64,000 nucleotides of DNA from positions 1-64,000 of the forward strand of contig JAVEYY010000025.1 of the NCBI GenBank assembly GCA_034003245.1, written 5' to 3'. The position numbers were made by a program, and so were the translations under genes. Shown here in pieces: positions 8,310 to 17,415 of this stretch. The first letter of the stretch is position 1, and each line of letters starts with the position of its first letter. Below the pieces are notes generated by a model. The model saw only the letters and a list, made by a program, of their open reading frames with translations. It did no database searches and was not told the DNA's origin. Source of the stretch: Perlabentimonas sp034003245 (GTDB lineage: Bacteria; Bacteroidota; Bacteroidia; Bacteroidales; Tenuifilaceae).

Positions 8310-10466
8310 CTATTCCTCTTCCGATTCCTCTTCGTATGCTTTAAGCAGCTTGTCCTGAACATCAGCAGGAACTTGCTCGTAGCTCGAGAATTTCATGCTA
8401 TACGTTGCCCTACCACTAGTAAGCGAAGAAAGGGCGGTGGAGTACTTGTTAAGTTCAGCTAGTGGAACCCGGGCATTCACTTTTTCGAAACCCTTAATGC
8501 TATCCATCCCAAGAATAATGGCTCGACGGTTTTGCAGGTCACTCATTACGTCGCCCATCTTGTCGCCAGGAACCAAAACTTCAACCTCGTAGATTGGCTC
8601 CATGATTTTAGGGCCAGCATTCTTAAAGGCGGTTCTAAAGGCGTTTCTACCTGCTAGTTTAAAGGAGATTTCGTTTGAATCAACGGGGTGCATCTTACCA
8701 TCGTAAACAGCAACGCGAATATCGCGGGCATATGAGCCGGTAAGCGGGCCTTCCTCCATCTTCTCCATAATACCCTTAAGGATTGCGGGAAGGAAACGGG
8801 CGTCGATAGAGCCTCCTACAATACAGTTGTAGAATACTAATTTTCCACCCCATTCAAGTTTTACCTCTTCCTTACCCCTAACGCTAACGTTTATCTCCTT
8901 GCCATTTACCTTGTATTTTACGGGGTCGGGAGCATCCTCGGTATAAGGCTCAATAACCATATGAACTTCGCCAAATTGGCCAGAACCACCACTCTGCTTC
9001 TTATGGCGATAGTCGGCCTGAGCAATCTTTGTAATAGTTTCGCGGTAGGGAATTCGCGGTGGCAAGAAATCAACATCTATTTTATAAAGGTTGAGGAGTT
9101 GCCATTTCATGATGTTTAAGTGATGCTCACCCTGACCGTATACTATAATCTGCTTAAGTTCCTTTGAGTACTCAATAATTATTGTTGGATCCTCTTGGTG
9201 AGCCCTGTTGAGGTACTCGCCCATCTTTTCAGTATCCGACTCGTTTTTGGCCTTGATAGCAGTTCTGAACTTAGAGTTGGGGAATGTGAGCGGAGCGAAT
9301 GAGATGCTTTTGCCTGGCACACAAAGGGTGTGGTTAGTTTTGGTGTTCTTAAGTTTAACAGCTGCACCTATATCACCAGCCACTAGTTCGGTAACTTTAT
9401 CTCTTTTCTTACCGGCTACTGCGAAAAGCTGCGACAGGCGCTCTTTCCCATCGTTTGTGGTGTTGATTAAATCCATGCCTTCCGTAATTTTCCCAGACAT
9501 CACCCTGAAGTAGTTGATCTCACCGATATGGGGTTCAACGGAAGTTTTGAACACGAAAAGCGAAGCGGGCTCACTGGCAAGGCATTTAATTTCCTGGCCT
9601 TCGGTCGATTTTGGTGTAGGTAATTTGTCGGGGCTTGGGCAAACGTTAATGATAAACTCCATTAACCTTTTTGTCCCAATATTGCGCTTGCCCGATACGC
9701 AGAAAACAGGGAATAGGCCTCTTGTTAGTAAGCCGGCCCTAATACCAGCACGCATTTCATCCTCGCTAAGCGTACCCTGCTCAAAGAATTTTTCCATCAG
9801 GCTTTCGTCGTTCTCGGCAGCGGCCTCAATAAGGGCACTCTGCAGTTCAGCCGCTTTGTCCATCTCATTGGTCGGGATTTCAAGCTCTTCCCTCTCGCCT
9901 GTGTCGCCCTTAAAGCGATACATCTTCATCATGAGCACATCGATAAAAGCATTGAATTCCGTACCAGCGTTAACAGGATACTGAACAATGGCAAGCTTCG
10001 ATCCAAAGCTAACCTTAAGGGACTCGAGGGTTTGCTCAAAGTTGGCCTTGTCGTGATCGAGTTGATTTATGGCGAAAACCATTGGTTTGGCCAGCTTTTC
10101 AGCGTGTCGGCCAAAAATCTCGGTACCTACCTCAACCCCATACTGGGAGTTAATCACCATAATGGCTAAATCGGTTGGACGCATGGAGGAGATAACTGCT
10201 CCCACAAAATCATCGGAACCTGGGGTGTCAATAATGTTGAGCTTATGGTCTTTGAACTCGGTGTATAAAACAGTCGAAAAGATTGAACGTTGGTTTTGTT
10301 GCTCAATTTCGGAGTAGTCCGAAACGGTGCTTTTCCCTTCAATAGTTCCCTTGCGGTCAATAACTTTCCCTTCAAACATCATGCTCTCGGCCAGAATTGT
10401 TTTCCCTGAGCCGCTGTTGCCCAGCAGGGCGATGTTCCTAATGTGTTCTGATTGATAAGTTTTCAT
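8310..10466 (-). CDS. EF-G-like translational GTPase with non-canonical G motifs
   Basis: 718 residues with the full EF-G architecture: G domain, domain II, then domains III-V including a K-K-Q-S-G-G-S-G-Q-F-G-E-V block and a C-terminal L-T-S-G-R-A-T-Y-S-M. The G motifs differ from true EF-G, which is encoded at 11827. G1 is G-N-S-G-S-G-K-T (residues 16-23) instead of A-H-I-D-A-G-K-T. Switch I has R-S-I-F-S-T in place of R-G-I-T-I-x-S. G3 is D-T-P-G-S-D-D-F, so Ser84 replaces the catalytic histidine. G4 is N-Q-L-D. Domain IV has the glycine-rich tip. This places it with the EF-G-like (FusA2/EF-G2) branch, whose job is uncertain (recycling or a stress-related role). It has its own promoter and terminator and is transcribed away from the str operon. 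Confidence 0.88.
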   Translation of the reverse strand: MKTYQSEHIRNIALLGNSGSGKTILAESMMFEGKVIDRKGTIEGKSTVSDYSEIEQQNQRSIFSTVLYTEFKDHKLNIIDTPGSDDFVGAVISSMRPTDLAIMVINSQYGVEVGTEIFGRHAEKLAKPMVFAINQLDHDKANFEQTLESLKVSFGSKLAIVQYPVNAGTEFNAFIDVLMMKMYRFKGDTGEREELEIPTNEMDKAAELQSALIEAAAENDESLMEKFFEQGTLSEDEMRAGIRAGLLTRGLFPVFCVSGKRNIGTKRLMEFIINVCPSPDKLPTPKSTEGQEIKCLASEPASLFVFKTSVEPHIGEINYFRVMSGKITEGMDLINTTNDGKERLSQLFAVAGKKRDKVTELVAGDIGAAVKLKNTKTNHTLCVPGKSISFAPLTFPNSKFRTAIKAKNESDTEKMGEYLNRAHQEDPTIIIEYSKELKQIIVYGQGEHHLNIMKWQLLNLYKIDVDFLPPRIPYRETITKIAQADYRHKKQSGGSGQFGEVHMVIEPYTEDAPDPVKYKVNGKEINVSVRGKEEVKLEWGGKLVFYNCIVGGSIDARFLPAILKGIMEKMEEGPLTGSYARDIRVAVYDGKMHPVDSNEISFKLAGRNAFRTAFKNAGPKIMEPIYEVEVLVPGDKMGDVMSDLQNRRAIILGMDSIKGFEKVNARVPLAELNKYSTALSSLTSGRATYSMKFSSYEQVPADVQDKLLKAYEEESEEE

Positions 10467-10559
10467 GTAAACTTGCTTTACTGCTGTTTAACAATACGAT
10501 AATTACTTTTTCCTGAATAAAGTACTGCCTGTAGATGCCTTTTATTCAATTAAAGCCCC

Positions 10560-10589
10560 CAAAAATAGTAAAAATTTGGTTTAAACAAA
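10560..10589 (-). promoter_or_regulatory. Promoter of the EF-G-like gene
   Basis: On the minus strand TTTG (10589-10586), an 18-nt spacer and TATTTTTG (10567-10560) match the Bacteroidota consensus. The predicted leader is about 85 nt. Confidence 0.65.
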
Positions 10590-10740
10590 CTTTAGCATGT
10601 ATTTAGTGCGTAACGCAAAAGTGACTGTTTCAAAACATGCTGCTCGCTAGAATCTGGGTGAAATTATGCTTTGTGTACCAAGTTGTGTTTCGGGGCAAAT
10701 ATTTTTATTTACCCATTGCATAAACAATTGCCTCAATGTG

Positions 10741-10771
10741 TTGGAGTTTAAAAAATAAACACGTACCTTTG
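10741..10771 (+). promoter_or_regulatory. Promoter P1 of the rpsL operon
   Basis: TTG (10741-10743), a 20-nt spacer and TACCTTTG (10764-10771) form a good Bacteroidota promoter about 130 bases before rpsL. Confidence 0.68.
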
Positions 10772-10827
10772 CGCCCGCAATTTCCGGAAACAGAAATGGC
10801 TCAGAACAAATTATTTGGGGTAAAATG

Positions 10828-10858
10828 TTTTGGTATTCAATAAAAAAGAATACCTTTG
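10828..10858 (+). promoter_or_regulatory. Promoter P2 of the rpsL operon, with internal dyad
   Basis: TTTTG (10828-10832), an 18-nt spacer and TACCTTTG (10851-10858) form the proximal promoter; the leader would be about 40 nt. A perfect 7-bp inverted repeat, GGTATTC (10832-10838) and GAATACC (10848-10854), spans the spacer and the first half of the -7 element. It could be an operator, or chance. Confidence 0.68.
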
Positions 10859-10903
10859 CAACCCATTTTACAGGGAACTTTTTAATTAAACCAAGATGTA
10901 TAT

Positions 10904-11284
10904 ATGCCTACTATTCAGCAACTAGTAAGAAAAGGAAGGACTGTAATCGTTGAGAAGAGCAAGTCGCCCGCTCTCGATGCTTGTCCACAGCGTCGTGGGG
11001 TATGTGTACGCGTGTACACCACTACTCCCAAGAAGCCGAACTCGGCTATGCGTAAAGTTGCCAGGGTAAGGCTTACCAATGGAAAAGAGGTAAACGCTTA
11101 CATTCCTGGCGAGGGACACAACCTGCAGGAGCACTCGATCGTGCTTATCCGCGGCGGAAGGGTAAAAGATCTACCCGGTGTTCGTTACCACCTAATCAGG
11201 GGCACCCTTGATGCTTCAGGAGTTGAAGGTCGCAACCAGCGCCGCTCCAAGTATGGCACCAAGAGGCCTAAGAAAAAGAGTTAA
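10904..11284 (+). CDS. rpsL: 30S ribosomal protein S12
   Basis: 126 residues. Universal S12 blocks are present: P-T-I-Q-Q-L-V-R-K-G-R, the decoding-loop segment T-T-T-P-K-K-P-N-S-A-M-R-K-V-A with the streptomycin-site lysine, and the P-G-V-R-Y-H region with the lysine-containing K-D-L-P-G. Sequence at the classical resistance positions looks wild type. It is first gene of the long operon and lies 28 bases before rpsG. Confidence 0.98.
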   Translation: MPTIQQLVRKGRTVIVEKSKSPALDACPQRRGVCVRVYTTTPKKPNSAMRKVARVRLTNGKEVNAYIPGEGHNLQEHSIVLIRGGRVKDLPGVRYHLIRGTLDASGVEGRNQRRSKYGTKRPKKKS

Positions 11285-11311
11285 TTAACAATTAAACAGT
11301 TTGTTTAAGAG

Positions 11312-11788
11312 ATGAGAAAATCAAAACCAAAGAAGAGGATACTTTTGCCCGATCCTAAGTTCCAAGACGTGGAAGTTACCCGTTTTGTGAACAATATGAT
11401 GTACAGCGGGAAGAAGAGTATCGCGTTCAACATCTTTTACGATGCCCTTGATATCGTAGAGAAGAAGATGAAAGACGCAGAGAAGAGCCCTCTCGAAATA
11501 TGGAAGAAGGCCCTCGAAAACATTACCCCTCAAGTTGAGGTTAAAAGCCGCCGCGTAGGTGGAGCAACTTTCCAGGTTCCCATGGAGGTTCGCCCCGACC
11601 GCAAAGTTTCTTTATCCATGAAGAACATGATCTTGTTCTCGCGCAAGCGCTCGGGTAAAGGGATGAGCGAAAAACTAGCTGCTGAAATCATGGCGGCCTA
11701 CAACGAGGAAGGTGCAGCATTTAAGCGTAAGGAAGATATGCACCGCATGGCAGAAGCAAACAAGGCCTTTGCCCACTTTAGGTTTTAA
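11312..11788 (+). CDS. rpsG: 30S ribosomal protein S7
   Basis: 158 residues, of normal length for the family. It begins M-R-K-S-K-P-K-K-R and ends with the conserved M-A-E-A-N-K-A-F-A-H-F-R-F. S7 nucleates assembly of the 30S head and contacts tRNA at the E site. It lies between rpsL and fusA as in the classical str operon. Confidence 0.97.
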   Translation: MRKSKPKKRILLPDPKFQDVEVTRFVNNMMYSGKKSIAFNIFYDALDIVEKKMKDAEKSPLEIWKKALENITPQVEVKSRRVGGATFQVPMEVRPDRKVSLSMKNMILFSRKRSGKGMSEKLAAEIMAAYNEEGAAFKRKEDMHRMAEANKAFAHFRF

Positions 11789-11826
11789 ATTTTGAATACC
11801 TTATATTAATAGAGGCAGAGAATTAG

Positions 11827-13944
11827 ATGAGCAGAGATTTAAATTTTACCCGTAACATTGGGATTATGGCCCATATCGACGCTGGTAAGACAACAACTAC
11901 CGAGCGGATACTGTTTTATACGGGTAAAACACATAGGCTAGGAGAGGTGCACGATGGAGCTGCTACCATGGACTGGATGGTTCAGGAGCAGGAGAGGGGT
12001 ATTACTATCACATCTGCAGCAACAACAACTTTTTGGAACTACAATAACCAGCAGTATCAGGTAAACATCATCGATACCCCTGGTCACGTTGACTTTACCG
12101 TTGAGGTGGAGCGCTCGTTGAGAGTATTGGATGGCGCTGTTGCCGTTTTCTGCGCTGTGGGCGGAGTTGAGCCCCAGAGCGAAACCGTATGGCGTCAGGC
12201 TGACAAATATCGTGTACCCCGGTTAGCATTTGTTAACAAAATGGATCGTTCAGGTGCCGATTTTCTAACTGTAGTTGGTCAGATCAAAGAAAGACTTGGT
12301 GCTAGACCAATTCCCATTCAATTACCCATTGGCGCTGAGGAAAACTTCACCGGTGTAGTTGATCTAGTTGAAAACAAGGCCGTGGTTTGGTACGAGGATG
12401 ACAAGACCAAAACCACCCAGTATCGCCTTGAGGATATCCCCTCGGATATGGTTGACGAGGTTAACGAATGGCGCGAGAAGTTGATCGAGGCTGTGGCTGA
12501 GTACAACGATGATCTGCTCGAGCGCTTTTTCGACGACCCCAACTCCATTACCAAGGACGAAATCCTAGAAACAATCCGCAAAGCAACCATCGACATGTCG
12601 ATAGTACCTGTGCTTTGTGGCGCATCATTTAAAAACAAGGGTATTCAGCGCTTGCTGGATGCCGTGGTGAGTTTCTTGCCCAGCCCACTTGATATTGGCG
12701 CTGTGACTGGGACCCACCCCGATTCAGGCAAAGAGGTCGTTCGTAACCCTGACTCAAAGGAGCCATTCTGTGGTTTAGCCTTTAAAATTGCAACCGACCC
12801 ATACGTGGGTAGGTTAGCATTTATTAGGGTGTACTCCGGACAGTTGCCCAGCGGTAGCTATATCTTTAATACTCGCAGCGGTAAAAAGGAGCGCATTAGC
12901 CGCCTTTACCAGATGCACGCCAACAAGCAGAACCTAATCGAACTCTGCGATGCTGGTGACATTTGCGCTGCCGTAGGATTTAAAGATTTACGTACTGGTG
13001 ATACGATCTGTGACGAGAAACATCCTGTCGTGCTTGAATCGATGACCTTCCCCGAACCTGTAATTGGGCTTGCAGTTGAACCCAAAACTCAGGCAGACCT
13101 CGATAAGCTTGGGGTTGCACTTAACAAGCTTTCCGAAGAAGATCCAACATTCCAGGTTCGTACCGACGAGGATAGCGGCCAAACCGTAATCAACGGTATG
13201 GGTGAGCTACACCTTGAAATTATTGTGGACAGATTGAGGAGAGAGTTTAAGGTTGATATCAACCAGGGCGCTCCTCAGGTAGCCTACAAAGAGGCTATCA
13301 CCCAAGCAATCGAACACCGCGAAGTGTTCAAGAAACAAACGGGTGGTAGGGGTAAATTCGCCGACATCATCTTCACAATTGGCCCAGCCGACGAAGGCGT
13401 TACTGGCCTGCAGTTTGTTGATGAGGTGAAAGGTGGAAACATCCCCAAGGAATACATACCATCTGTGCAGAAAGGTTTTGGATTGGCTATGAAGAATGGC
13501 GTACTTGCAGGGTTTGCCTTAACTAACCTTAAGGTAACTCTCAAGGACGGTTCGTTCCACCCAGTTGACTCCGATTCCCTTTCGTTCGAAATTGCGGCTC
13601 GCCAGGCGTTTCGCCATGCAGCCCCTAAAGCTAGGCCAGTTCTGCTGGAGCCTATAATGACTGTGGAGGTAGTAACCCCCGAGGAGTATATGGGCGACGT
13701 GATTGGCGATTTTAACAAGCGTAGGGGACAAGTTATAAGCATGGATTCAAAAGGCGGTGCCCGCGTAATTAAAGCCAAGGTTCCATTGTCCGAGCAATTT
13801 GGATATGTAACCGTACTACGGACACTCACTTCCGGAAGGGCTACCTCATCAATGGAGTTTTCTCACTATGCTGAGGTTCCTGCCAACATTGCGAAGGAGG
13901 TTGTAGAGAAGTCCAGTGGTAAAATAGTAAAAGAAGTCGATTAA
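11827..13944 (+). CDS. fusA: Translation elongation factor G
   Basis: 705 residues with all canonical motifs: G1 A-H-I-D-A-G-K-T-T, switch I R-G-I-T-I-T-S, G3 D-T-P-G-H-V-D-F with the catalytic histidine, and G4 N-K-M-D. Domain IV carries G-G-R-G-K-F-A and domain V ends T-S-G-R-A-T-S-S-M-E-F. The protein catalyses GTP-driven translocation on the ribosome. It is the housekeeping EF-G, in contrast to the divergent paralogue at 8310-10466. It sits 38 bases after rpsG and 21 bases before rpsJ. Confidence 0.98.
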   Translation: MSRDLNFTRNIGIMAHIDAGKTTTTERILFYTGKTHRLGEVHDGAATMDWMVQEQERGITITSAATTTFWNYNNQQYQVNIIDTPGHVDFTVEVERSLRVLDGAVAVFCAVGGVEPQSETVWRQADKYRVPRLAFVNKMDRSGADFLTVVGQIKERLGARPIPIQLPIGAEENFTGVVDLVENKAVVWYEDDKTKTTQYRLEDIPSDMVDEVNEWREKLIEAVAEYNDDLLERFFDDPNSITKDEILETIRKATIDMSIVPVLCGASFKNKGIQRLLDAVVSFLPSPLDIGAVTGTHPDSGKEVVRNPDSKEPFCGLAFKIATDPYVGRLAFIRVYSGQLPSGSYIFNTRSGKKERISRLYQMHANKQNLIELCDAGDICAAVGFKDLRTGDTICDEKHPVVLESMTFPEPVIGLAVEPKTQADLDKLGVALNKLSEEDPTFQVRTDEDSGQTVINGMGELHLEIIVDRLRREFKVDINQGAPQVAYKEAITQAIEHREVFKKQTGGRGKFADIIFTIGPADEGVTGLQFVDEVKGGNIPKEYIPSVQKGFGLAMKNGVLAGFALTNLKVTLKDGSFHPVDSDSLSFEIAARQAFRHAAPKARPVLLEPIMTVEVVTPEEYMGDVIGDFNKRRGQVISMDSKGGARVIKAKVPLSEQFGYVTVLRTLTSGRATSSMEFSHYAEVPANIAKEVVEKSSGKIVKEVD

Positions 13945-13965
13945 TCATTTACCATTTGTTGTAAA

Positions 13966-14271
13966 ATGAGCCAAAAGATCAGAATTAAGCTGAAATCTTA
14001 TGACCACAACCTAGTGGATAAATCGGCCGAGAAGATTGTGAAAACTGTTAAATCGACAGGTGCAGTGGTAAACGGGCCAATTCCCCTTCCCACGCACAAG
14101 CGCATCTTCACCGTGAACCGTTCCACATTTGTGAATAAGAAATCGAGAGAGCAGTTTCAACTTAGCTCTTTCAAGAGACTACTCGACATCTACAGCTCCA
14201 CCCCAAAAACAATCGACGCTCTAATGAAGCTCGAGTTGCCCAGTGGAGTCGAAGTAGAAATCAAAGTATGA
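13966..14271 (+). CDS. rpsJ: 30S ribosomal protein S10
   Basis: 101 residues with the family motifs I-R-I-K-L-K-S-Y-D-H-N-L-V-D and G-P-I-P-L-P-T. It is a head protein of the 30S subunit; homologues also act in NusB-linked antitermination. It starts the S10 cluster, here fused to the str operon without an intervening terminator (21 bases after fusA). Confidence 0.97.
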   Translation: MSQKIRIKLKSYDHNLVDKSAEKIVKTVKSTGAVVNGPIPLPTHKRIFTVNRSTFVNKKSREQFQLSSFKRLLDIYSSTPKTIDALMKLELPSGVEVEIKV

Positions 14272-14297
14272 GAGTGACAAATTAATCAGTTATTGCA

Positions 14298-14915
14298 ATG
14301 TCAGGATTAATAGGAAGAAAAATCGGAATGACTTCCGTTTTCAGTGCCGAGGGTAAAAATATACCATGCACTGTTATTGAAGCTGGTCCCTGCGTTGTTA
14401 CTCAGGTGAAAACTGTAGAGAATGATGGATATTCGGCCCTACAGCTCGCCTTTGACGATAAGAAGGAGAAGCATACCAGTAAGCCCATGCTAGGCCACTT
14501 CCAGAAAGCCAAAACCTCACCCAAACGTAAGGTTTATGAGATTCAGGATTGGAATAAGGAGTACCAGCTAGGCGATGTAATTACCTCAGAGATTTTCCTT
14601 GAGGACAACTGGATTGACGTTACTGGCATAACCAAAGGTAAAGGTTTCCAGGGTGTTGTAAAACGCCATGGCTTTAGTGGTGTTGGTGGTCAAACCCACG
14701 GTCAACACAACCGCCTTCGCGCACCCGGTTCGCTTGGAGCAAGTTCATACCCCAGCAAAGTTTTCAAGGGTATGCGTATGGCAGGTAGAACCGGTGGTAA
14801 TACCGTTAAGGTTATCAACCTGCGGTTAATTAAAGTTATCCCCGAAAACAACCTGCTTATAGTGAAAGGTTCAATCCCCGGTCCTAAAGGTTCATATTTA
14901 ATCATTGAGAAGTAA
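14298..14915 (+). CDS. rplC: 50S ribosomal protein L3
   Basis: 205 residues, beginning M-S-G-L-I-G-R-K-I-G-M-T. The conserved loop G-K-G-F-Q-G-V-V-K-R-H and the G-Q-T-H-G-Q segment (site of glutamine methylation in some bacteria) are present. It binds 23S rRNA near the peptidyl transferase centre. Its stop overlaps the rplD start by one base (TAATG), suggesting translational coupling. Confidence 0.97.
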   Translation: MSGLIGRKIGMTSVFSAEGKNIPCTVIEAGPCVVTQVKTVENDGYSALQLAFDDKKEKHTSKPMLGHFQKAKTSPKRKVYEIQDWNKEYQLGDVITSEIFLEDNWIDVTGITKGKGFQGVVKRHGFSGVGGQTHGQHNRLRAPGSLGASSYPSKVFKGMRMAGRTGGNTVKVINLRLIKVIPENNLLIVKGSIPGPKGSYLIIEK

Positions 14916-15547
14916 TGGAAATAAGCGTACTTAATACAGCAGGCCAGGATACCGGGAGAAAAATTGATTTAGATGATCAAATTTTTGGTATCGAGCCTAA
15001 CAATCACGCCATCTATCTCGATGTGAAGCAGTACTTGGCCAACCAAAGGCAAGGAACACATAAAGCCAAAGAGCGTAACGAGATTGCTGGTAGCACTAAG
15101 AAACTTAAGCGCCAGAAGGGAACAGGAACTGCCCGCGCAGGTTCTATCAAGTCGCCCCTTTTCCGTGGAGGAGGACGCGTATTTGGCCCTGTACCCCGTG
15201 ACTACAGCTTTAAACTTAACAAAAAGTTGAAGCAGCTAGCACGTAAGAGCGCCCTTGCCTACAAGGTGAAGGAGAACTCAATCCTTGTGCTGGAAGACTT
15301 CGCAATTGAGTCTCCCAAAACTAAGGAGATGGTAAACATCTGCAAGAATCTCAACCTAACCAACAAAAAGTCGGTATTTGTGCTGAGCGAACCAAATAAT
15401 AATATATATTTGTCGTCCAGAAATTTACCCAAACAAAAAATTGTAACTGCATCTAACATAAATACATACGAAATTATGAATGCAGGTACATTGGTGCTGG
15501 TAGAGAGTTCAATTGATGTTTTGAACAAGATGTTTAAAATAGCATAA
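14915..15547 (+). CDS. rplD: 50S ribosomal protein L4
   Basis: 210 residues with the tunnel-lining loop K-R-Q-K-G-T-G-T-A-R-A-G and the R-G-G-G-R-V-F-G-P block. In E. coli L4 represses its own S10 operon; no matching leader is visible here. It is coupled to rplC by the one-base overlap. Confidence 0.97.
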   Translation: MEISVLNTAGQDTGRKIDLDDQIFGIEPNNHAIYLDVKQYLANQRQGTHKAKERNEIAGSTKKLKRQKGTGTARAGSIKSPLFRGGGRVFGPVPRDYSFKLNKKLKQLARKSALAYKVKENSILVLEDFAIESPKTKEMVNICKNLNLTNKKSVFVLSEPNNNIYLSSRNLPKQKIVTASNINTYEIMNAGTLVLVESSIDVLNKMFKIA

Positions 15548-15558
15548 TCCCTGTAGCC

Positions 15559-15849
15559 ATGAATATTATTATTAGGCCACTGGTAACCGAGAAGATGGAA
15601 CGGCTGAGCGAGAAGCTGAATCGTTATGGCTTTATCGTAGAAAAAACAGCCAACCGCTTGGAGGTAAAAAAGGCCGTTGAAGAGCTTTACGGGGTAACCG
15701 TAAAGGATGTGAATACAATGCGTTACGGAGGGAAGCGTAAATCACGCTACACTCGTACCGGCGTTATCGCTGGTAAAACAGTTAGCTTCAAGAAAGCTAT
15801 CGTAACGTTAAATGAAGGAGAACAGATTGACTTTTTTAGCAACATTTAA
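15559..15849 (+). CDS. rplW: 50S ribosomal protein L23
   Basis: 96 residues, starting M-N-I-I-I-R-P-L-V-T-E-K, the family opening. L23 lies at the tunnel exit and docks trigger factor and SRP. The length is normal, and it is 11 bases after rplD and 5 bases before rplB. Confidence 0.96.
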   Translation: MNIIIRPLVTEKMERLSEKLNRYGFIVEKTANRLEVKKAVEELYGVTVKDVNTMRYGGKRKSRYTRTGVIAGKTVSFKKAIVTLNEGEQIDFFSNI

Positions 15850-15854
15850 GTAAA

Positions 15855-16679
15855 ATGGCTGTAAGAAAACTAAAACCTGTTACCCCAGGTCAAAGACATA
15901 AAATTATAGGTGTATTTGACGACATTACAACTACTACACCTGAGAAATCGTTATTAGCCCCCCTAAAGAAATCAGGCGGACGCAACAGCGCCGGCCGGAT
16001 GACCATGCGTTACATGGGAGGTGGGCACAAACGTCGTTACAGGTTAATTGACTTTGCGCGCAATCGCGACGGAGTGGCTGCTGTTGTGAAAACCATAGAG
16101 TACGATCCCAATCGTTCTGCTCGCATTGCCTTGGTTGTATATGCCGATGGCGAAAAACGCTATATCATTGCACCCGCTGGCCTCAAGGTAGGCCAGACCA
16201 TTATGTCGGGTAAAGGCGTTGCCCCTGAATTAGGCAACACATTGTACTTATCGGAAATTCCCCTTGGTACCCTAGTACACAACATCGAGTTGAAGCCAGG
16301 ACAAGGCGGAATTATGGCTCGTAGTGCAGGCTCCTATGCCCAGCTACTTGCACGCGAAGGTAACTACGCCGTTCTGAAACTGCCCAGTGGTGAGATTCGA
16401 ATGGTGCTTATCAGCTGCAAGGCTACCGTGGGAACCGTATCTAACTCCGACCATGCACTTACCCGATCAGGTAAAGCAGGCCGTTCACGCTGGTTAGGCC
16501 GTCGTCCACGCGTTCGTGGTGTGGTTATGAACCCTGTTGATCACCCCATGGGTGGTGGCGAAGGCCGTTCATCAGGAGGACATCCTCGCTCACGCAAAGG
16601 TATGCCCGCCAAGGGTTATAAGACTCGCTCCAAGAAAAAGCAGTCGAGCAAGTTTATCGTTGAACGCAGGAAAAAGTAA
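15855..16679 (+). CDS. rplB: 50S ribosomal protein L2
   Basis: 274 residues. The conserved C-terminal block V-M-N-P-V-D-H-P-M-G-G-G-E-G holds the histidine associated with peptidyl transferase function. The basic tail T-R-S-K-K-K-Q-S-S-K-F-I-V-E-R-R is complete. It is one of the first 23S binders in 50S assembly. Confidence 0.98.
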   Translation: MAVRKLKPVTPGQRHKIIGVFDDITTTTPEKSLLAPLKKSGGRNSAGRMTMRYMGGGHKRRYRLIDFARNRDGVAAVVKTIEYDPNRSARIALVVYADGEKRYIIAPAGLKVGQTIMSGKGVAPELGNTLYLSEIPLGTLVHNIELKPGQGGIMARSAGSYAQLLAREGNYAVLKLPSGEIRMVLISCKATVGTVSNSDHALTRSGKAGRSRWLGRRPRVRGVVMNPVDHPMGGGEGRSSGGHPRSRKGMPAKGYKTRSKKKQSSKFIVERRKK

Positions 16680-16697
16680 TCTGAAAATCGTTGAACT

Positions 16698-16967
16698 ATG
16701 AGTCGTTCATTAAAAAAAGGTCCATATATAGAGTACAAGTTGGAGAAACGCGTTCTTGAGATGAACGCCACCAACAAGAAGCAGGTTTTTAAAACCTGGT
16801 CGAGAGCATCTATGATATCGCCGGACTTTGTAGGCCACACCGTAGCTGTACACAACGGGAATAAGTTTATCCCCGTATATGTTACCGAGAATATGGTAGG
16901 ACACAAACTCGGAGAGTTTGCCCCCACCCGCACATTCCGCGGCCATGCCGGCAATAAGAAGAAATAG
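16698..16967 (+). CDS. rpsS: 30S ribosomal protein S19
   Basis: 89 residues with the start M-S-R-S-L-K-K-G-P-Y and the ending T-R-T-F-R-G-H-A-G-N-K-K-K. S19 is in the 30S head and contacts S13. It lies 18 bases after rplB and 25 before rplV. Confidence 0.97.
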   Translation: MSRSLKKGPYIEYKLEKRVLEMNATNKKQVFKTWSRASMISPDFVGHTVAVHNGNKFIPVYVTENMVGHKLGEFAPTRTFRGHAGNKKK

Positions 16968-16992
16968 TAATTAGATCTTAAACCAAGAAATA

Positions 16993-17415
16993 ATGGGTGC
17001 AAGAAAACGTATAGCAGCAGATAAAATGAAGGAGGAGAGGAAAAACAGGGCTTTCGCCATCCTGCGAAACAACCCCACTTCTCCCCGTAAAATGCGCTTG
17101 GTTGTTGATTTGGTTCGTGGTAAGCAGGTCAATAAAGCCCTCGATATCCTAAGGTACACTCCAAAGGAGTCTGCACATAAGGTTGAGAAGTTAATCCTTT
17201 CGGCTGTCGCCAACTGGCAAGCCAAAAACGATGGCGTTCGCCTTGAGGATGCCAACCTGTTCGTAAAGGAAATCTTCGTTGACGAGGGACGCATGCTAAA
17301 GCGCATCCGCACCGCTCCCCAGGGGCGTGCCCACAGGGTAAGGAAGCGTTCGAACCATGTTACCGTTGTTCTAGACAGCGCAGTTATTAACGAAACTCAA
17401 AACACCAAGAGCTAA
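16993..17415 (+). CDS. rplV: 50S ribosomal protein L22
   Basis: 140 residues, slightly longer than the E. coli protein at the N-terminus. It shows P-R-K-M-R-L-V-V-D-L-V-R-G and the tunnel beta-hairpin G-R-M-L-K-R-I-R-T-A-P-Q-G-R-A. The stop codon abuts the rpsC start directly (TAA ATG). Confidence 0.97.
   Translation: MGARKRIAADKMKEERKNRAFAILRNNPTSPRKMRLVVDLVRGKQVNKALDILRYTPKESAHKVEKLILSAVANWQAKNDGVRLEDANLFVKEIFVDEGRMLKRIRTAPQGRAHRVRKRSNHVTVVLDSAVINETQNTKS

Larger units (their letters stand above)
10467..10903. other. Divergent regulatory region, EF-G-like gene and str operon
   Basis: 437 bases without a gene. It holds one promoter for the EF-G-like gene on the minus strand and two tandem promoters for rpsL on the plus strand, each listed separately. 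The stretch 10590-10740 shows no other recognisable element. Confidence 0.7.

Noticed and set aside
9514..9984. 156-codon frame on the plus strand
   Set aside because: It lies entirely antisense to the EF-G-like gene and has no recognisable domain; it is a frame shadow.
13284..13829. 181-codon frame on the minus strand
   Set aside because: It is antisense to the conserved end of fusA, which fully explains the sequence.
16616..17002. 128-codon frame on the minus strand
   Set aside because: It is antisense to rpsS and the end of rplB.
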